DNA of 64,000 bases from Endomychus coccineus (lineage: Eukaryota; Arthropoda; Insecta; Coleoptera; Endomychidae): assembly GCA_958510875.1 (NCBI GenBank), contig OY294069.1:157975111-158039110 (forward strand), given 5' to 3'. The translations under genes were made by a program, and so were the position numbers. Of the stretch, positions 11,681 to 23,679 are shown in pieces. The notes beneath the pieces are model-generated. The model saw only the letters and a list, made by a program, of their open reading frames with translations. It made no database searches and was not told the DNA's origin. The stretch's first letter is position 1, and the number at the start of each line of letters is the position of its first letter.

Positions 11681-11699
11681 AAATCCCGGCTCATTGCTC

Positions 11700-13299
11700 G
11701 GATTACGTATCAGTCATTTTTGTATTGGTATAACCTTGGATTTCAAATTAAGTTCACTTCTGATACTTTCGGATACAACTGGATGTCAAATATGACGTTA
11801 CTTCCTTAAACGAAATAAGCCTACTTCGTTCCTTCTTCTAATCACGCGTTTTGATCAAATTTTGCAGATAATCTTTTAGTCCTCTTTTTAAAGCGTATTT
11901 TGGTCATCAATAAATATAACGAAAAAAAATGGCCCTCCCTGTTAGACACGACTGTGTTGAAAATTCAATTTGGCCAATACTGTAGAAAAATAGCATTGAA
12001 TAATTTTGGCTGTAAGAATGAATTTGAACGCAATAATACCAAAACTTATATTGATATAATCAGGCCCACTCAAATTATATTTAATATACGGAATTATGTA
12101 TTCCTATTCCTGGCCGAGAAGAAAATATTTCATCCTACTTGAGAACAACGCCAATTTCCCTTCTAAGATTGTAGGAAGGCTTATCCTTCGAAATAACCGA
12201 GGTTCTCCCCATTCAATATAGTAACGTACTATTATTATATTTTAGTGCTCAACTCGCCATCAACTCCTATGTAATTAGCAAAATAAAAAATTGCATATGA
12301 AAAATCGTAAGTACGTTCCTCTTATTCATTCTACCTGTTACATAAGAGGTAGAGAGTTTATTTAGTCTTTGTGTGGTTTAATACCGTGGAAGTCTTTGTG
12401 TGCGTAGGTTTTTATTGTTTGTCGGAGCATGTTTCTAATTAAAATGGGTTAATGAAACCGCGCGCATGTTCCGTTTTCTTCAATATCACTAAAAATTTAT
12501 GATTTATGTGAACCAGCTTGAACATGTTGTATACTTCCTTATTAATCACGCCCCATAATTTAAATGTTCGAGTTTAGAACTAGACGACGTAACAAACACG
12601 GTTTATGAGTTTTCTAAGAATGTGTTTATCATTATTGGCTATTTTATTATTAACTATAAACTAGTAACAACCGTAGAGAAAAAAGTGAAGAGGTGGAGAA
12701 AATAAATTATAATTGTGACTTTTATGTTTCAAACGTTAATTCAAAAATAAGAACCGCTTTGAAATCACAATGGAAGAGCGAGCATGATCTTGCGGTTATC
12801 ACATACAGCAATGGGTAAAAGTGTGTAACAGCAGTTGAGGCAATTTTGAAAACTTAAAAAATCTTTATTTTGATTTGAATAAATGAGGATATCAATGTTA
12901 TTTGAATGAAGGGAACTATGCATAATTGACTCAAAGCAACCGTCGAAGGTTGTGTCCAGATTCCACACAGTCCAGATTGCTTAAGAAATTTTGAAGAGTA
13001 CAAAAATTGCGTACAAATATTATTCTAATCATCCAAATTGAGTACAACTTTTGTTTTACCTGGTTTACCCCATATTGTAGATGGGCTTAACAAAATAATT
13101 TATTTGAGTTTCTCACAAAGGTAATAGTAAATCGTAATAGGATCCACGGGTTCCAACAAGAAGTAACAGTAAGTGTTAGTGGATCTTCAAGAAAACTCAA
13201 TTTTCATGAAAAAAATGCATTAGCTCTGAGGTTTCGATAGCCAAGTCTATCAAACAGGAATCAATTATTAGCTGCGTCAGGTGCAGATGAAGCAAATTC
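11700..13299. other. No gene seen
   Basis: AT-rich sequence with short ORFs only (11900-12142 plus, 12765-12968 minus). None has a recognisable domain, and no promoter or splice pattern supports them. Confidence 0.5.
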
Positions 13300-13720
13300 A
13301 GTTATTGCTATTGCTATAACAGGAATAACTATATTGATAAAACTGTTGATTTTTAAATACCGGTAATTACGAAAAGTTAAAATCAGACTCAATCATAAGT
13401 ATCAGAAATGAAGCAAAGAGGCTATGGTACATAGTAACAATCTTTTCAGCCAGAAAGAAAAATATGGTTTCATTCTCATGAATCCACAACCCCTAAATTA
13501 TGATAATGTCCCATCAGACTTGTAGTTTCATTCGTAACAGCCCCATATAAGAAACTTACATAAGCCATTTTACAACCGCTAAATTTTTTCCGAAATATAC
13601 TCTTTAGATTTAATTGATACAAACCAAAATATTGTAATCCCAGATGATGCTGCATTAGTTTCATTCGAGGTACAAAACTTATTCTCTAGTATACCCTCTC
13701 AAACACTTCCAATATGAAAA
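13300..13720 (+). pseudogene. PLE-B reverse transcriptase fragment
   Basis: Homologous to 1612-2068 at both DNA and protein level. The readable sequence includes the block around ATACCGGTAATTACGAAAAG, then IQNIVIPDDAALVSFEVQNLF near 13630-13685. That last block corresponds to the RT first-aspartate motif with D replaced by E (SFEV for SFDV), so catalysis would be lost even if the frame were repaired. Several frameshifts are present. The fragment stops before the YxDD box. Confidence 0.7.
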
Positions 13721-14171
13721 TTATACCAACCCTTGTATTAAACAAGAAATAACCGATTCACTTGCGATTTTTCCTACTAACAGAACTATATTCAGTTTGA
13801 TAATGATACATAGTAATTAATTGGGATACATTCCTAAAATTGATAAATAAAATTCATCCAAATATTTAATTCTCAATAGAAATGAAGGAAGAAAAGTCCA
13901 TTAATTTTTTGGATTCAAACATCAAGAAAATTAATAACAAATTTGATTTTTTAATATCACGTAAGCCTCTACCTATATTGACTTGGCAATTCAAAATACA
14001 AACCATCCAATTTAATATAAAAAAGTTTCATACACAGACTACTCAAAGTACCGATGTTAAACGATAATTTTGATTTAGAGTTGAATATCATTGAACAAAT
14101 AGCAGTAAATTATGGTTACACTTCTAGAGTAATATATCAGATCCTATTTAAAAAAGGATTCAAGTTACGCT

Positions 14172-15165
14172 AAGTGAATTTGGCGTCTTGACCAAACTTT
14201 ATTTCTTGCGCGGAAAAAACATTACGCAAACCAAAGCATCACTTGTTAAATATTATGGGAACTCTTCAAAATCGATTGGATTGATACACAAGTGGCTTAC
14301 TGATTTTCGTTGTGGTAGTATGAACACAAATAACGCCGAACGTGCTGGTCGTCCAATTGAAGTTACAACTCCTAAGATCATCGATAAAATCCACGGTATG
14401 AAATCGAACAATGGCACGAGATTGCTGAGGCTATGTGCATCTCCACATAACGGGTACGGAACACGGATTATGAGAAAGCTATCTGCCAGATGGATTGCGC
14501 ATTAGCTCTCTGTTGACAACAAGCGCGATCGTGTGACAACTCCAAAGGAGTTTTTGGCAATGTTTAAGCGCCATAAGAGAAACATTTGCGCCGATTCGTA
14601 ACCGTGGACGAAACAAGGATCTATCACAACACACCAGAGACCAAAGAACAGTCGAAACAGTGGATTTGTTCTGGCGAATCGAAGCCAACAAAGGCCAAAG
14701 TGGGTTTTTCGGCCAACAAAGTCATGGCGACAGTATTTAGGGATGCACACGGTATCGTCCATATCGATTACCTTGAAATGGACAAAAGGATCACCGGCGT
14801 ATATCATGGGAGCTGTTGTATCGATTCGATGTCGATTTGAAGCGAAAATGGCCGCATTTGGAGAAGAAAAATGTGCTTTTCCACCAGGATAACGCAACGA
14901 CACATAGGTCTGCAATCGCAATGGCAAAATTGCATTAATTGCTCTACAAATTGGTTTCGTTATCCATCATATTCTTTAGAATTCTCCAACGATGTGGTCA
15001 TCACTGAAACCAGAGCCTATTTTGAAGGATTGCCGAAATCGTATTATTTGGAAGGGATCAAAAAATTAGGAAAACGTTGAACGAAGTATATCGAGCTACA
15101 AGGAGATTCTGTTGAGAAATAAAATAAATCATTTCTTGTTTCATTTTTCAGGAACTCGCCCTCGT
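14172..15165 (+). pseudogene. Mariner transposase, nearly full-length but broken (copy 3)
   Basis: A plus-strand mariner relic. The first ORF (14188-14505, 105 codons) holds the helix-turn-helix DNA-binding part (IGLIHKWLTDFRCGS, then AERAGRPIEVTTPKIIDKIH). After a stop, the same family sequence continues in shifting frames. TVDETRIYH (about 14601-14627) carries the first catalytic D with the usual W changed to R. The HQD region (about 14881) and the PPYSPDLA region are frameshifted. The 3' untranslated region and right terminus end with CCCTCGTA at 15165. The left ITR is missing; the copy begins abruptly at the N-terminal codons. Non-functional. Confidence 0.85.
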
Positions 15166-15520
15166 AGCAATTAAAGACGTATCTTTACGCCTTTATTTGT
15201 TTCTATCCATTTGCAATAGATTTTCGGTTCGTATGGGTGAAGAAGGTTACTAATCTATGGTTCACAGTTAATTTACTGAATTATTAAAATGATTTATTCT
15301 GCTCTAGCTTAGGCATTTAAATAATTGAAAGAAACATCTGCCGAGTAAACTAAATCTGTACATTCAACAAAAATTGATGAAATATAATTTTATTATTATT
15401 AATATTATGAAATAATGAGCTATGTTGAATCTTAGAATAGTATTTCTATACAACTACAGTTCATAAAATAGAGTATTGGAAGCCCATGAGTTTAGTTATT
15501 TATTACTTATTATTAATACA
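15166..15520. other. No gene seen
   Basis: AT-rich sequence between the mariner end and the PLE-A 3' region, without recognisable features. Confidence 0.5.
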
Positions 15521-15865
15521 TAAATTCTCGGGAAATAGGTCACATTAACATTTATGCTTCATATTTTCTCGTCTTTACGTAAGTTTCGGTCTCACGACCA
15601 TCATCAGAAGACTTATTATGTCTAAAACTGGATTACTTAAAACTAATTGTATTACACAAAGCGTCCTTATCGCACCAATTTCAATTAAAATGCCCACGTC
15701 GCCGGAACGTACAGAAACACGAATAATCGAAATTGTAACACATCAATGTTATAAGTATAATATATCAAGAATCCACTGTTAACAGTACTCTTAATAAATG
15801 CGTGTTCATGTCAACAAAGTCTATGAACGACTAGAAGCGAGAACATTAAGTTCAAGTATTCACTT
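15521..15865 (-). mobile_element. PLE-A 3' end, solo diverged copy
   Basis: This matches the outer part of the palindrome arms at 23576-25250, in the same orientation as the left arm. Shared blocks are TTCTCGGGAAATAGGTCACA (15522-15541), the hammerhead, and CACAAAGCGTCCTTATCGCA (15656-15675). It is visibly more diverged than the palindrome arms, so it is an older insertion. No GIY-YIG coding sequence remains. Confidence 0.75.
15571..15612 (-). ncRNA. Hammerhead ribozyme, PLE-A (diverged copy)
   Basis: On the minus strand, stem I is GTCTT/AAGAC, followed by CTGATGA, stem II TGGTC-GTGA-GACCG, then GAAA, a very short stem III, then TA before the predicted cut. The core bases are all conserved. 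The stem III loop reads CTTACG here instead of CGTACG, which weakens stem III to a single pair. It is therefore probably less active than the copies at 23638 and 25147. Confidence 0.75.
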
Positions 15866-17245
15866 TCAAACCAGATATTAGATTTACGAACTTTTTTATA
15901 TTATATACTTTATTATATGTTATTTATTACTATATAATAATAATTGTAATTTTCTACCGGTTGTAGTAAATCGGACATGACACAATGTTCTGTGTTGAAT
16001 CTTAAACTGATATTTCTGTGCAACTACAATAGGTAAAATAGGGAATTTGAATACTGTCAAAAGTAAAAATATAAATTTTGAAATAAGTTATTTAAATACA
16101 ATATTGCGAGATTTCTTATCGTATACCTACAGTTTTTAAATTATTCCTTATTTTTTCTTGGTTAATTTCAAGAAAATTATCCCCCGCCTGGGGCATGGCC
16201 TAATTTTCAAAATATTCGTTACTTAAAGAAATTCGGAAATAGATTAAGCACTAGCCTAGTAGTAATACATGTGAAAATATAACTTCAAATACAAATTAAA
16301 TCATTTCTTGATGCCCTCTCTAGAAATGATCCTATAATTTCTCAAATATTTTCAGACATACATTTCTCTTTACTGTAACATTGTACTAATTGAAGAACCT
16401 CTTCTTTATATGCCAGAAATCAGTTTCAATGAGAACAAATTCTCAATAATATTATATCTATCTTAAAAGATACAAATCATTATTCGTTTGATTTCGGTAA
16501 TTATTCTTGGAAGGAAGTCTTGATGCGTGTGTGTGTGTATAGTTGTTAGGTGACTGTGGGCACTGTGGGACGTAACTCGTATGATATGCAGAGTGAACGT
16601 TTATCAGCAGAAGTAGATGTAGTCAGACGAGGACCGAGGTCCTTTGTTAGAGTGGCGGTCGTGCTTTCCACTCGTTCCAATAACAATAAAAACCAGGGAC
16701 GGGTGTGGGAAGAGTAGTAACTCGGCCGCAGCATCGCTTCTGAAGAACACCGCATGGGAGTTGCCAGTTGAGCTAACCAGACAACACCAGTACCCACGCG
16801 CTCCAACTGTTATACTAGGTGATCACTTTCACATCTTCTAGACTATGCTGAACACGACAAGGACACATTTCTTTCATATTCCCTTCAAATGTCGCATTCA
16901 TCGTTTGCTTGTTTCCAATATGTTTAATGACATTTTATACCATGACCTACATCATGAATTGTAAAAAAAACGTGACACTTAAAACGGAAGATCTCAAGGA
17001 TCTCATATCTAAACGTATGCAGTGGGCAAGTATGAAAAAAAGTGGAATGGTTAATTATACAAAGGATCACATCATGATTCTCTACAAATTACGGACAAAT
17101 TAACATAAACTCAAGTACTTATATCAGTTTTCCATTACAAATGAACAATATACTGAATAATAAACTGTAAAATTCCAAAATACATTTTTATTTTAGACAT
17201 AAAAGAAAATACGACAAGTTTCGCCACGCAGTGGCTTCTATAATA
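15866..17245. other. No firm gene; GC-richer block near 16540-16860
   Basis: The block at 16540-16860 is clearly GC-richer than its surroundings and follows a short (TG)n run (16522-16537). It carries overlapping ORFs on both strands (65 and 86 codons) and might be part of an exon or a repeat, but I recognise no domain. The 64-codon plus ORF at 16909-17103 (contains ISKRMQWASMKKSG) is also unassigned. Confidence 0.4.
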
Positions 17246-18790
17246 TACGAGGACAAGATGAAAAGTGCTGGAAAAAGGAAAGAAGAAGTGATTTATTTGA
17301 TCAAAACTCATTTTATTTCTCAACATATACTCCTTGTAGCCCGATACATTTCGTCCGATATTATAATTTTTCGATCCCTTCCAAATAATACGATTTCGGC
17401 AATCTTCCAAAATAGGCGTTTGTTTCAGTAATGACCTCATCGTTAGTGCCAAATCTCTTTCCACCGAGCCATTTCTTCAAGTTTGGAAATAGATTGACAT
17501 CGCAGGAAGCCAAATCTGGAGAATACGGTGGATGATGAACCAATTCGTAGCGTAATTCATGCAGTTTTGTCATTGCGACTGCGGAGCTGTGCGCCGGTGC
17601 GATGTCCTGGTGAAACATCACTTTTTTCTTTGCCAAATGCCACCGCTTTCGCTTCATATCGGCGTCGAATCGATCCAACAGATCTGCATAATATATGCCG
17701 GTGATCGTTTTGCCCTTTTCAATGCAATATGTACGATACTGCGTGCATCCCAATTAAACTGTCGCCACGACTTTGTTGGCCGATAAACCCACTTTGGGCT
17801 TTTTCGGCTTCGATTCGCCAGGACAAGTCCATTGTTTCGAATGTTCTTTGGTCTCTCAACATCAATTTCAACGCTTATGATTGTTTAATGGTTGACGGAG
17901 ATTCTCGGTAATGTGCCATCTTGGATTGCCGTTTGTTAGATATTTTGAATTTTCAACAGCGATATTTACTCGATTCGTCAACAAATAATTTTTGAAAGAA
18001 TTTCACACCAATATTTTTCAATCAATAAAACGTGTTTCTCTAGCGTCATCATATCAACCCAGGTATTTTTCTAATACTTTTTTCTGCAGGGATACCCTGA
18101 AGTGAATTATTGCGGAAATTTTTGGACCTAATCAAAAAATAACCGTTTTGCCCTTTTCAAGGTAATTTGGACGATACCGTGTGCATCCCAATTAAACTGT
18201 CGCCACGACTTTGTTGGCCGATAAACCCACTTTGGGCTTTTTCGGCTTCGATTCGCCAAGACAATTCCACTGTTTCGACAGTTCTTTGATCTTTGATGTA
18301 TTGTGATGGACCCATGTTTCGTCCACGGTTACGACATGACGCAAAAAGTTCTTTTCATCGCGCTTGAACATCGCCAAACACTCCTTTGTAGTTGTTAGTA
18401 GGTTATTGTCAACATAGAGCAAATGTGTGGGTTGTAACCTCAATTGGAGGACTAGAACATTCGGCATCCTTTGTGGGCATACTACCAAAAAAAAATCAGT
18501 AACTCACTTGTGAATCCTTCCAATCGATGGTGACGAGTCCCTAAAATGTTTAACAAGCGATGCTTTGGTTTGAGTAATGTTTTTTCCACACAAGAAAACT
18601 TTTTTCATGTTTACAAAAATTTTCAAGGTTGCTGGCTTTCGATGGGTTTCAAAACAGAACTGAATGACATACTAGTCTGAAAATTTTAATTCCTTCTAGT
18701 TGAAGATGGTACATCACAAATGTCGAATGGGATTTTCGATTCTGGCGCCATCTGTTTTGTTTTTCAGGGACTTTTCATCTTGCTTTCGTA
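17246..18790 (-). pseudogene. Mariner transposase, both ITRs, composite (copy 4)
   Basis: The largest mariner in the window, bounded by TACGAGGACAAGATGAAAAG (17246) and its complement ending CTTTCGTA (18790). One minus ORF (18192-18488) has TVDETWVHHN with the first catalytic aspartate. Another (17361-17753) has MFHQDIAPAHSS and PYSPDLASCD, giving the second and third aspartates with 34 residues between them (DD34D), then the typical end FGRLPKSYYLEGIEKL. The catalytic triad is therefore all present but split. About 150 bp (17705-17855) is repeated at 18150-18300, with 284 bp of unrelated sequence between, so the copy has suffered an insertion or recombination. Inactive as it stands. Confidence 0.85.
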
Positions 18791-18914
18791 CATGAAGAGA
18801 AACTGACCGAGGGGGCTGACTTCATGATTGGAAATTGAGATTGTTTACAGGTAACTTACGAATTATAACAATACAGGTTGTTCATAATAAGGGATTCAAA
18901 TCTAACCAGGAGAT

Positions 18915-18985
18915 AGGTAAGTACGCTAAGTGAGTGAGCCGAAAAGAGGAAATACTTCGTTCGCGCTACGCTCACTCCGTCTTAA
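18915..18985. repeat. Short interspersed repeat
   Basis: GTGAGTGAGCCGAAAAGAGG and the following CTTCGTT...CCGTCTT are shared with 46105-46162. The identity of the repeat is unknown. Confidence 0.5.
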
Positions 18986-18999
18986 TTGAATTAGTGAGG

Positions 19000-19596
19000 C
19001 TCAATTTTCCATATTTATTTCATTTTTTGTAGTATAATGGATGTCCAACAAGTTCAATCTTGAAGTATTAATTCTAAGACCTCCATTTCTATATTTTTCT
19101 CAACAAATCTTAAAAATTATTCAAAGATCAACGTTCAGCACTTATACAAAATTGAGACATATTTGGCTGAATCTCTGGAAAATGACAGTTTGCGTAATCT
19201 TGATTCTTGATCAAACTTTCCATAGAAAGAAAGAGACGCCAGCAGCGTCTGAAAGTCTCTGATATATCCTGTCTTTAGAAAAAGTTTTCATGAATAATTG
19301 AATCGCCTTGTTCGTTACTTTGTGATATTCCATTTTAAGCAAATTAGCATACAATTACTTTGTTAAATAGCATTGCATTAGCATACGATAAACTTATCAA
19401 AAGACATATGGACAATCCCAAAGTAGATTGTACAGTATTGTCAACAAATATAGGAACTGCGACGGAATGTAACATTCAAGCTGGAGATTTCAATAACTAC
19501 CCCATTAATGTACTTGAATCTCTACCAAAATACATGAACGACTACTTTTATTGTATAGACGTTGAAAATATCACGTCAGAACTAAAATTTGACGTT
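19000..19596. other. No gene seen; unassigned ORFs
   Basis: Two plus-strand ORFs (19041-19262 and 19360-19695) show no recognisable domain. The end of the second is antisense to the LINE-A 3' region, so it is probably incidental. Confidence 0.4.
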
Positions 19597-20090
19597 TTTT
19601 TTTACTTTGACTACACGAGAGGGAAACCTATAATCTTCAAAGAACATCGTGTGAGCCAGGGCTGGAATGTTGGAAGAGGAGAAAGCCCTCACTAGGTAAG
19701 GAGTTCCACAACTTCACTGCTCGATAAAAAAAATGAAGCCTGGTAGGAAGAAGTTCGGCAGGTCTCGAGTTTGACAGTGATTGGTGACTAGTGTGAGCTC
19801 TCTAGTCCGCCTATCTGGAATCTCTTGTGGTAGAACAACAGACGAGATTTCGAATGAACACCGAGCATGGAAATATCTATTGAAAACTGAGAGATCTCCC
19901 ACCTCTTTATGATGTTCTAGAGAGATCATTGATACGGATCAAAAACAAAGTTGAATTCAAGGCAGATCCCTTTGGAACACCAGTGTTGATAGCCATTGTA
20001 TCGGAGTATACTCCGTCAATCCCCACATAGAGTATATAATATATTATCTGAGAGAAAACTCGATATTAAGCGACAAAGTTGAGGCGACAA
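19597..20090 (-). pseudogene. LINE-A fragment with internal deletion
   Basis: A minus-strand non-LTR retrotransposon piece of a family seen five more times here (called LINE-A). The C-terminal region (19714-19929, including FHARCSFEISSVVLPQEIPD) is fused at about 19926 to the RT middle region (VYSDTMAINTGVP..., the stretch before the PQGS box). The YADD region and thumb are deleted. The 3' end has the family's CTTTGACTACACGAGAGG block (19602-19621). Non-functional. Confidence 0.75.
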
Positions 20091-20289
20091 ACCATATGGC
20101 GAAAGTTTCCCAAGGAGGCTTTGGTCCCAGACTCGGTCCAATGTTTTGGAGATATCCAATGATACCTACAGTTAGAGATGCGCCATGTATTTCGAAAGAT
20201 TTCTGCCTCCTCACCTATATTAATGTTATAGATGTGATAGTTCGTCTTAAAAACACTAGGTTCTTAGTTGTCTATGGTTCAAATCAAAG

Positions 20290-20765
20290 AATGCTAATTG
20301 CAGTAATAAATACTATGAGAGACTGCATATCCGACAGCTCTTAAAATCACTAAAGTGATACCGGTAGATTAAAAAGGTGATACAGATCAATCGACTAATT
20401 ATAGGCCAATGTCGATTGTACGTGTTCGAGAAAGCCTCAAGGCAGATATTGGTAAACACCTAGAGAAATTTCATATCTTGAATCCATCATAATAATTGGG
20501 ATTTAGAAACGGATACTCCACCACTGTACACACGTCGGTTACACAATTTCTAAAAAAACATATATGCATGCTTTCATTTCACGATCTACCAAGGCCTTTG
20601 ATTGTCTCTTCTACTTTTCTGACAAACAAAATTAAACATTACAAATTATAATAACACTCTTATCTCACTAACAGATGCCAACAGACTTTCTTCAATGATG
20701 AAACATCAAATATACAGAAAAACAAGCAGGGTATTCAGAAAGGCTCTGTTCTCGTACCTAGTGAT
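20290..20765 (+). pseudogene. LINE reverse transcriptase fragment (lineage E)
   Basis: Plus-strand RT relic with readable KVIPVD, then DTDQSTNYRPMSIV (about 20381-20420, the NYRPIS motif), then LGFRNGYSTTVHT (about 20498-20535, the FGFR block), then a broken FHDLPRPLIVS (the D-x-x-K-A-F-D region), and finally IQKGSVLVPS near 20733-20762, the PQGSVLGP motif. Multiple stops and frameshifts. Part lies in the shadow of an ORF at 20096-20344 that I do not consider a separate gene. The clade cannot be set from this fragment. Confidence 0.7.
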
Positions 20766-20930
20766 GTAAGTAATATTACTGATAAATTAAGTAATATTAC
20801 GTAAAGTTACTCATGACAGTTTCTGGTAATATTATCAGTAATGTTTTGTATGCAGAAACCATGACCACCACTGCCTGAAAAAAATCAAAGGCGGCATCGC
20901 CGCGATCATGATCTTATTTGTTTCCACATA
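20766..20930. repeat. GTAATATTAC-rich short repeats
   Basis: Several direct and inverted copies of GTAATATTAC-like words between 20770 and 20860; then a short unique stretch. Confidence 0.4.
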
Positions 20931-21880
20931 TGGGCAATGTTTGATATTAAGGTGACGCAAAAGTTCTCACTCAATTTGTGGAACGACTAACTTTGTTGGT
21001 AAACAGAAAACATTGATTATTTGGACGTTTACGTTTTTTCCACTAAGACAATTGCGGTCAAGCTGCCACCAGAATTGATGAACATTTGTCTGGCATTTCC
21101 ATGACTTCGGTCAAAACTTCCGGTGTTAAATTCTTCATTCTGTCGAAAGTTCTCCTTTGGGGCTGATAAGGTTTGTGGGTTGTTTGTGTAGAACCGTGAC
21201 TAACCTCAACTGTCTGGAACGATCTAACCAGTTAATTTTTGGCAAATCATGAGTTCAACGAAAGGGAAACGTTTGCCGGTTATGTTCGTGCTGTGTGCGA
21301 TTACAGGATTCAGCTGAAACTCGATGTTATTCAAACCCAATTCGTCAGTTTGCGACTGCAAGAAGAAGGAGTCGTTCTGTATTGCTAACCTGTCACAGTA
21401 ACAGTGTTGCCTACACCGTCCGAATAAATGAGCCACAGTGACTTTAAAAGGATGTAATGGCTCTCCATACACGGGGACTTTCAGTGCCCGGGAAGCAATC
21501 ATTTTGCTCATTTACTTTTCCCCACAGGTGGAAATGAGCCTCGTCGCAGTCGAGTTTCAAGAGGGCTTGACTGTCATAAACAAGCGATTGATGGTCTGCA
21601 GGCAATAGCTGATCCACTGTTCACACTTTGTATGGGAACATCAAAGTCTTCCATCAAGCTCGACTGCAAATGTCTAATTGCATGGCCCATCACTGTTTGA
21701 CATTTGGGAGTCCTGTTGGATATCTGCAGCCAGTCCCCTCGACAAGAGCAGCTAAATGCCGCAATGTTTGACGCAAATGTCAAAGTTACGACGATAAAAG
21801 ATAAGCGATTTGCAAATATGAGAGAGAGAGAGCATCTTCCGATAGGATGATGGCTTTTGCACAACCTGTTATAATATGGT
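20930..21880 (-). pseudogene. Tc1/mariner-superfamily DDE transposase relic
   Basis: A minus-strand transposase relic unlike the mariners elsewhere in the window. In order, LDCDEAHFHLWGKVNEQN (21520-21575) holds the first catalytic aspartate. GEPLHPFKVTV follows (21420-21450). Then comes a VTVTG-type block and NITGKRFPFVE, a damaged form of the region with the second aspartate and the following turn. The C-terminal NLTPEVLTEVME (21120-21155) and the N..GG tail follow. This order and wording match the insect Tc1-like group whose members carry DEAHF and CHTA...FP.RVIS blocks. At least four frame changes make it non-functional. No TIRs were found. Confidence 0.7.
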
Positions 21881-22267
21881 GGATGCGCCGGGCTAAACTA
21901 TACCACAAGTTCAAATTGTCTTGGTTTAAACATCGAAGTGGTCAATTATCCTATAATTCTAGTTTAACCTTGAACCATTCCCTTAGTTAAATCGTCAATT
22001 AACCTACAAATGATTTCACTTTCACTCATTTATTAAATAGATTGCAAGTTGAATAGTATGTTTTACTACTCCGCGTCTGCTCGATACGCTAGTTCTAGGG
22101 ATTTTCAGATTTTAAAGGTTGGCGTTACTACTTTTTGATTTTGACACTTCAACATGAAATTTACTTGCATTTTCAATTTTTCATAATTGATACGAAATTG
22201 CAACCTAAAAGTAAAAAACAAAAATCACTAATTTCATCAATCTTGATCTTGGAAAAAAGTTAATCAA

Positions 22268-22385
22268 ATGCGGAATATTAAAAATAGTATAGAGAACTCG
22301 TTCCATTAGGCGTTTTGGTACACTCGCTCATTGGGTAACTTACGCCAAAAACCGTCCTAATGAAACTAGTTCTCTAATATACTGA
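22268..22385. repeat. Hairpin-forming repeat, left copy
   Basis: GAGAACTCGTTCCATTAGGC and, in inverse, CCTAATGAAACTAGTTCTC form imperfect arms around about 40 bases. A related copy lies at 23266-23368 in the same orientation, and both end TTCTYTAATATACT. Confidence 0.6.
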
Positions 22386-22811
22386 TTTCTATTCCGCGAC
22401 GCTTATAAGTTATGTAAAGATACCCAAATACATATCGCTGGCGCTTTTCTAGTGTATCTTAGTTTTTAGGAGTTGTAATTTATAAAATAGCTATTTATAC
22501 TATTAGTATTAGCAAAATGAGCGTGTTTATTTCACTAGATCTCTACCGTCGTGGTCCAACAAATCGCGTGCAAAAAACACGCAGTTTGCATCGTGTTTTA
22601 TACAATATTTTTTGTAATTCAGTTGTTACGAAAAAAATTGAATTTTAATTACGTTTCATTTTCCTCTTGATAGTATCAGAGTCATTTTTTTTATTCTATC
22701 AAGATAACAAAGCAAAAAACGTGATATTAGAATTACCGTGGAAAAGCACCTATGTCAAGATATATTTGTCAAAATATTCACATTTATATCTTAATTTTGT
22801 GTTTAAAAATG

Positions 22812-23228
22812 AGCAAATCTGAAGATGTTGAAGAAGTTGCAAAAGCTGAAATAGCAAATTTGCTGTCAAGTAAGTCAAAAGTAATATGTGTTCATTTTAG
22901 CACTCATTGTTACAATAGCAATCAGCATCAAAAACATGACTTTTTGTAACTGAATTGCAAAAAGTCAGTTAGTATCATCATAACCTTATGTAAATTGATG
23001 AAATTACGGGTTATGGTAGCAACAATTATTTTCCTCAATTTGGCAGGAGTAGCCATCGGAACATCTTTGTTTATTTTATTCAAAAATGAGATCGTAATTA
23101 AAAAGACTTCAAAAGAAGCGCAACAAAATTGTACTACTGTCAAATTAATAAAAGTTTCAACTAGAAACGCCAAATGTAACGTTTCTGTCTTCAATCAAAG
23201 AAAAAAACCGAAACTAAAGATTAACTAA
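22812..23228 (+). CDS. Unidentified short ORFs between hairpin repeats
   Basis: Two short plus-strand reading frames lie between the hairpin repeats. The first begins MSKSEDVEEVAKAEIANLL and runs into CAAGTAAGT, a good splice-donor match (22866-22874). This N-terminus recalls the start of insect tyrosine-recombinase (Crypton-like) proteins as I remember them, but that is weak. The second (22995-23228, 77 codons) has one hydrophobic stretch of about 20 residues (VATIIFLNLAGVAIGTSLFI) followed by a basic tail, so it would be a small single-pass membrane protein if expressed. The link between the two is unproven. Either may be chance ORFs in a TE. Confidence 0.3.
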
Positions 23229-23265
23229 GTTAATTGAAAATTTATCAAAAGCACATTTTGAAACC

Positions 23266-23368
23266 TCGGAATAGGAAAATAGTATAAAAAACTCGCCCTT
23301 ATCTGTCGTTTCCCAAGCTTGAACTCGTGCACTAAAATTATGCCTAATGAAACTGGTTCTTTAATATA
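23266..23368. repeat. Hairpin-forming repeat, right copy
   Basis: Diverged direct copy of 22268-22385, sharing ATAGTATA...AACTCG and the TAATGAAACTGGTTCTTTAATATACT end. The two copies may mark the ends of one composite element of about 1.1 kb. Confidence 0.55.
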
Positions 23369-23637
23369 CTTGTAATGGGAGATGTGCATCTAATGGGCCA
23401 TAATGATTTTATTAAATTTGCGAATTAAGATTATGGTTGTGGTATCGTATTTTCACAAATAAGTTCTTCCAGACTTATATCAAATGAATATTATTATTCA
23501 CAATTTTATGTAATCTTAGTGAATAAATACTATTATATTCTAATTATTATAATAAAGATTCTTGACCCACGTATGAATTAATACACAATTCTCGGGAAAT
23601 AGGTCACATTAACACATATATTTTTATTTTTACCCTC

Positions 23638-23679
23638 GTCTTTACGTACGTTTCGGTCTCACGACCATCATCAGAAGAC
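23638..23679 (-). ncRNA. Hammerhead ribozyme, PLE-A left arm
   Basis: Mirror image of the ribozyme at 25147-25188 with identical sequence: all core bases conserved, stem I GTCTT/AAGAC, stem II GGTC-GTGA-GACC, minimal stem III. Confidence 0.85.
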
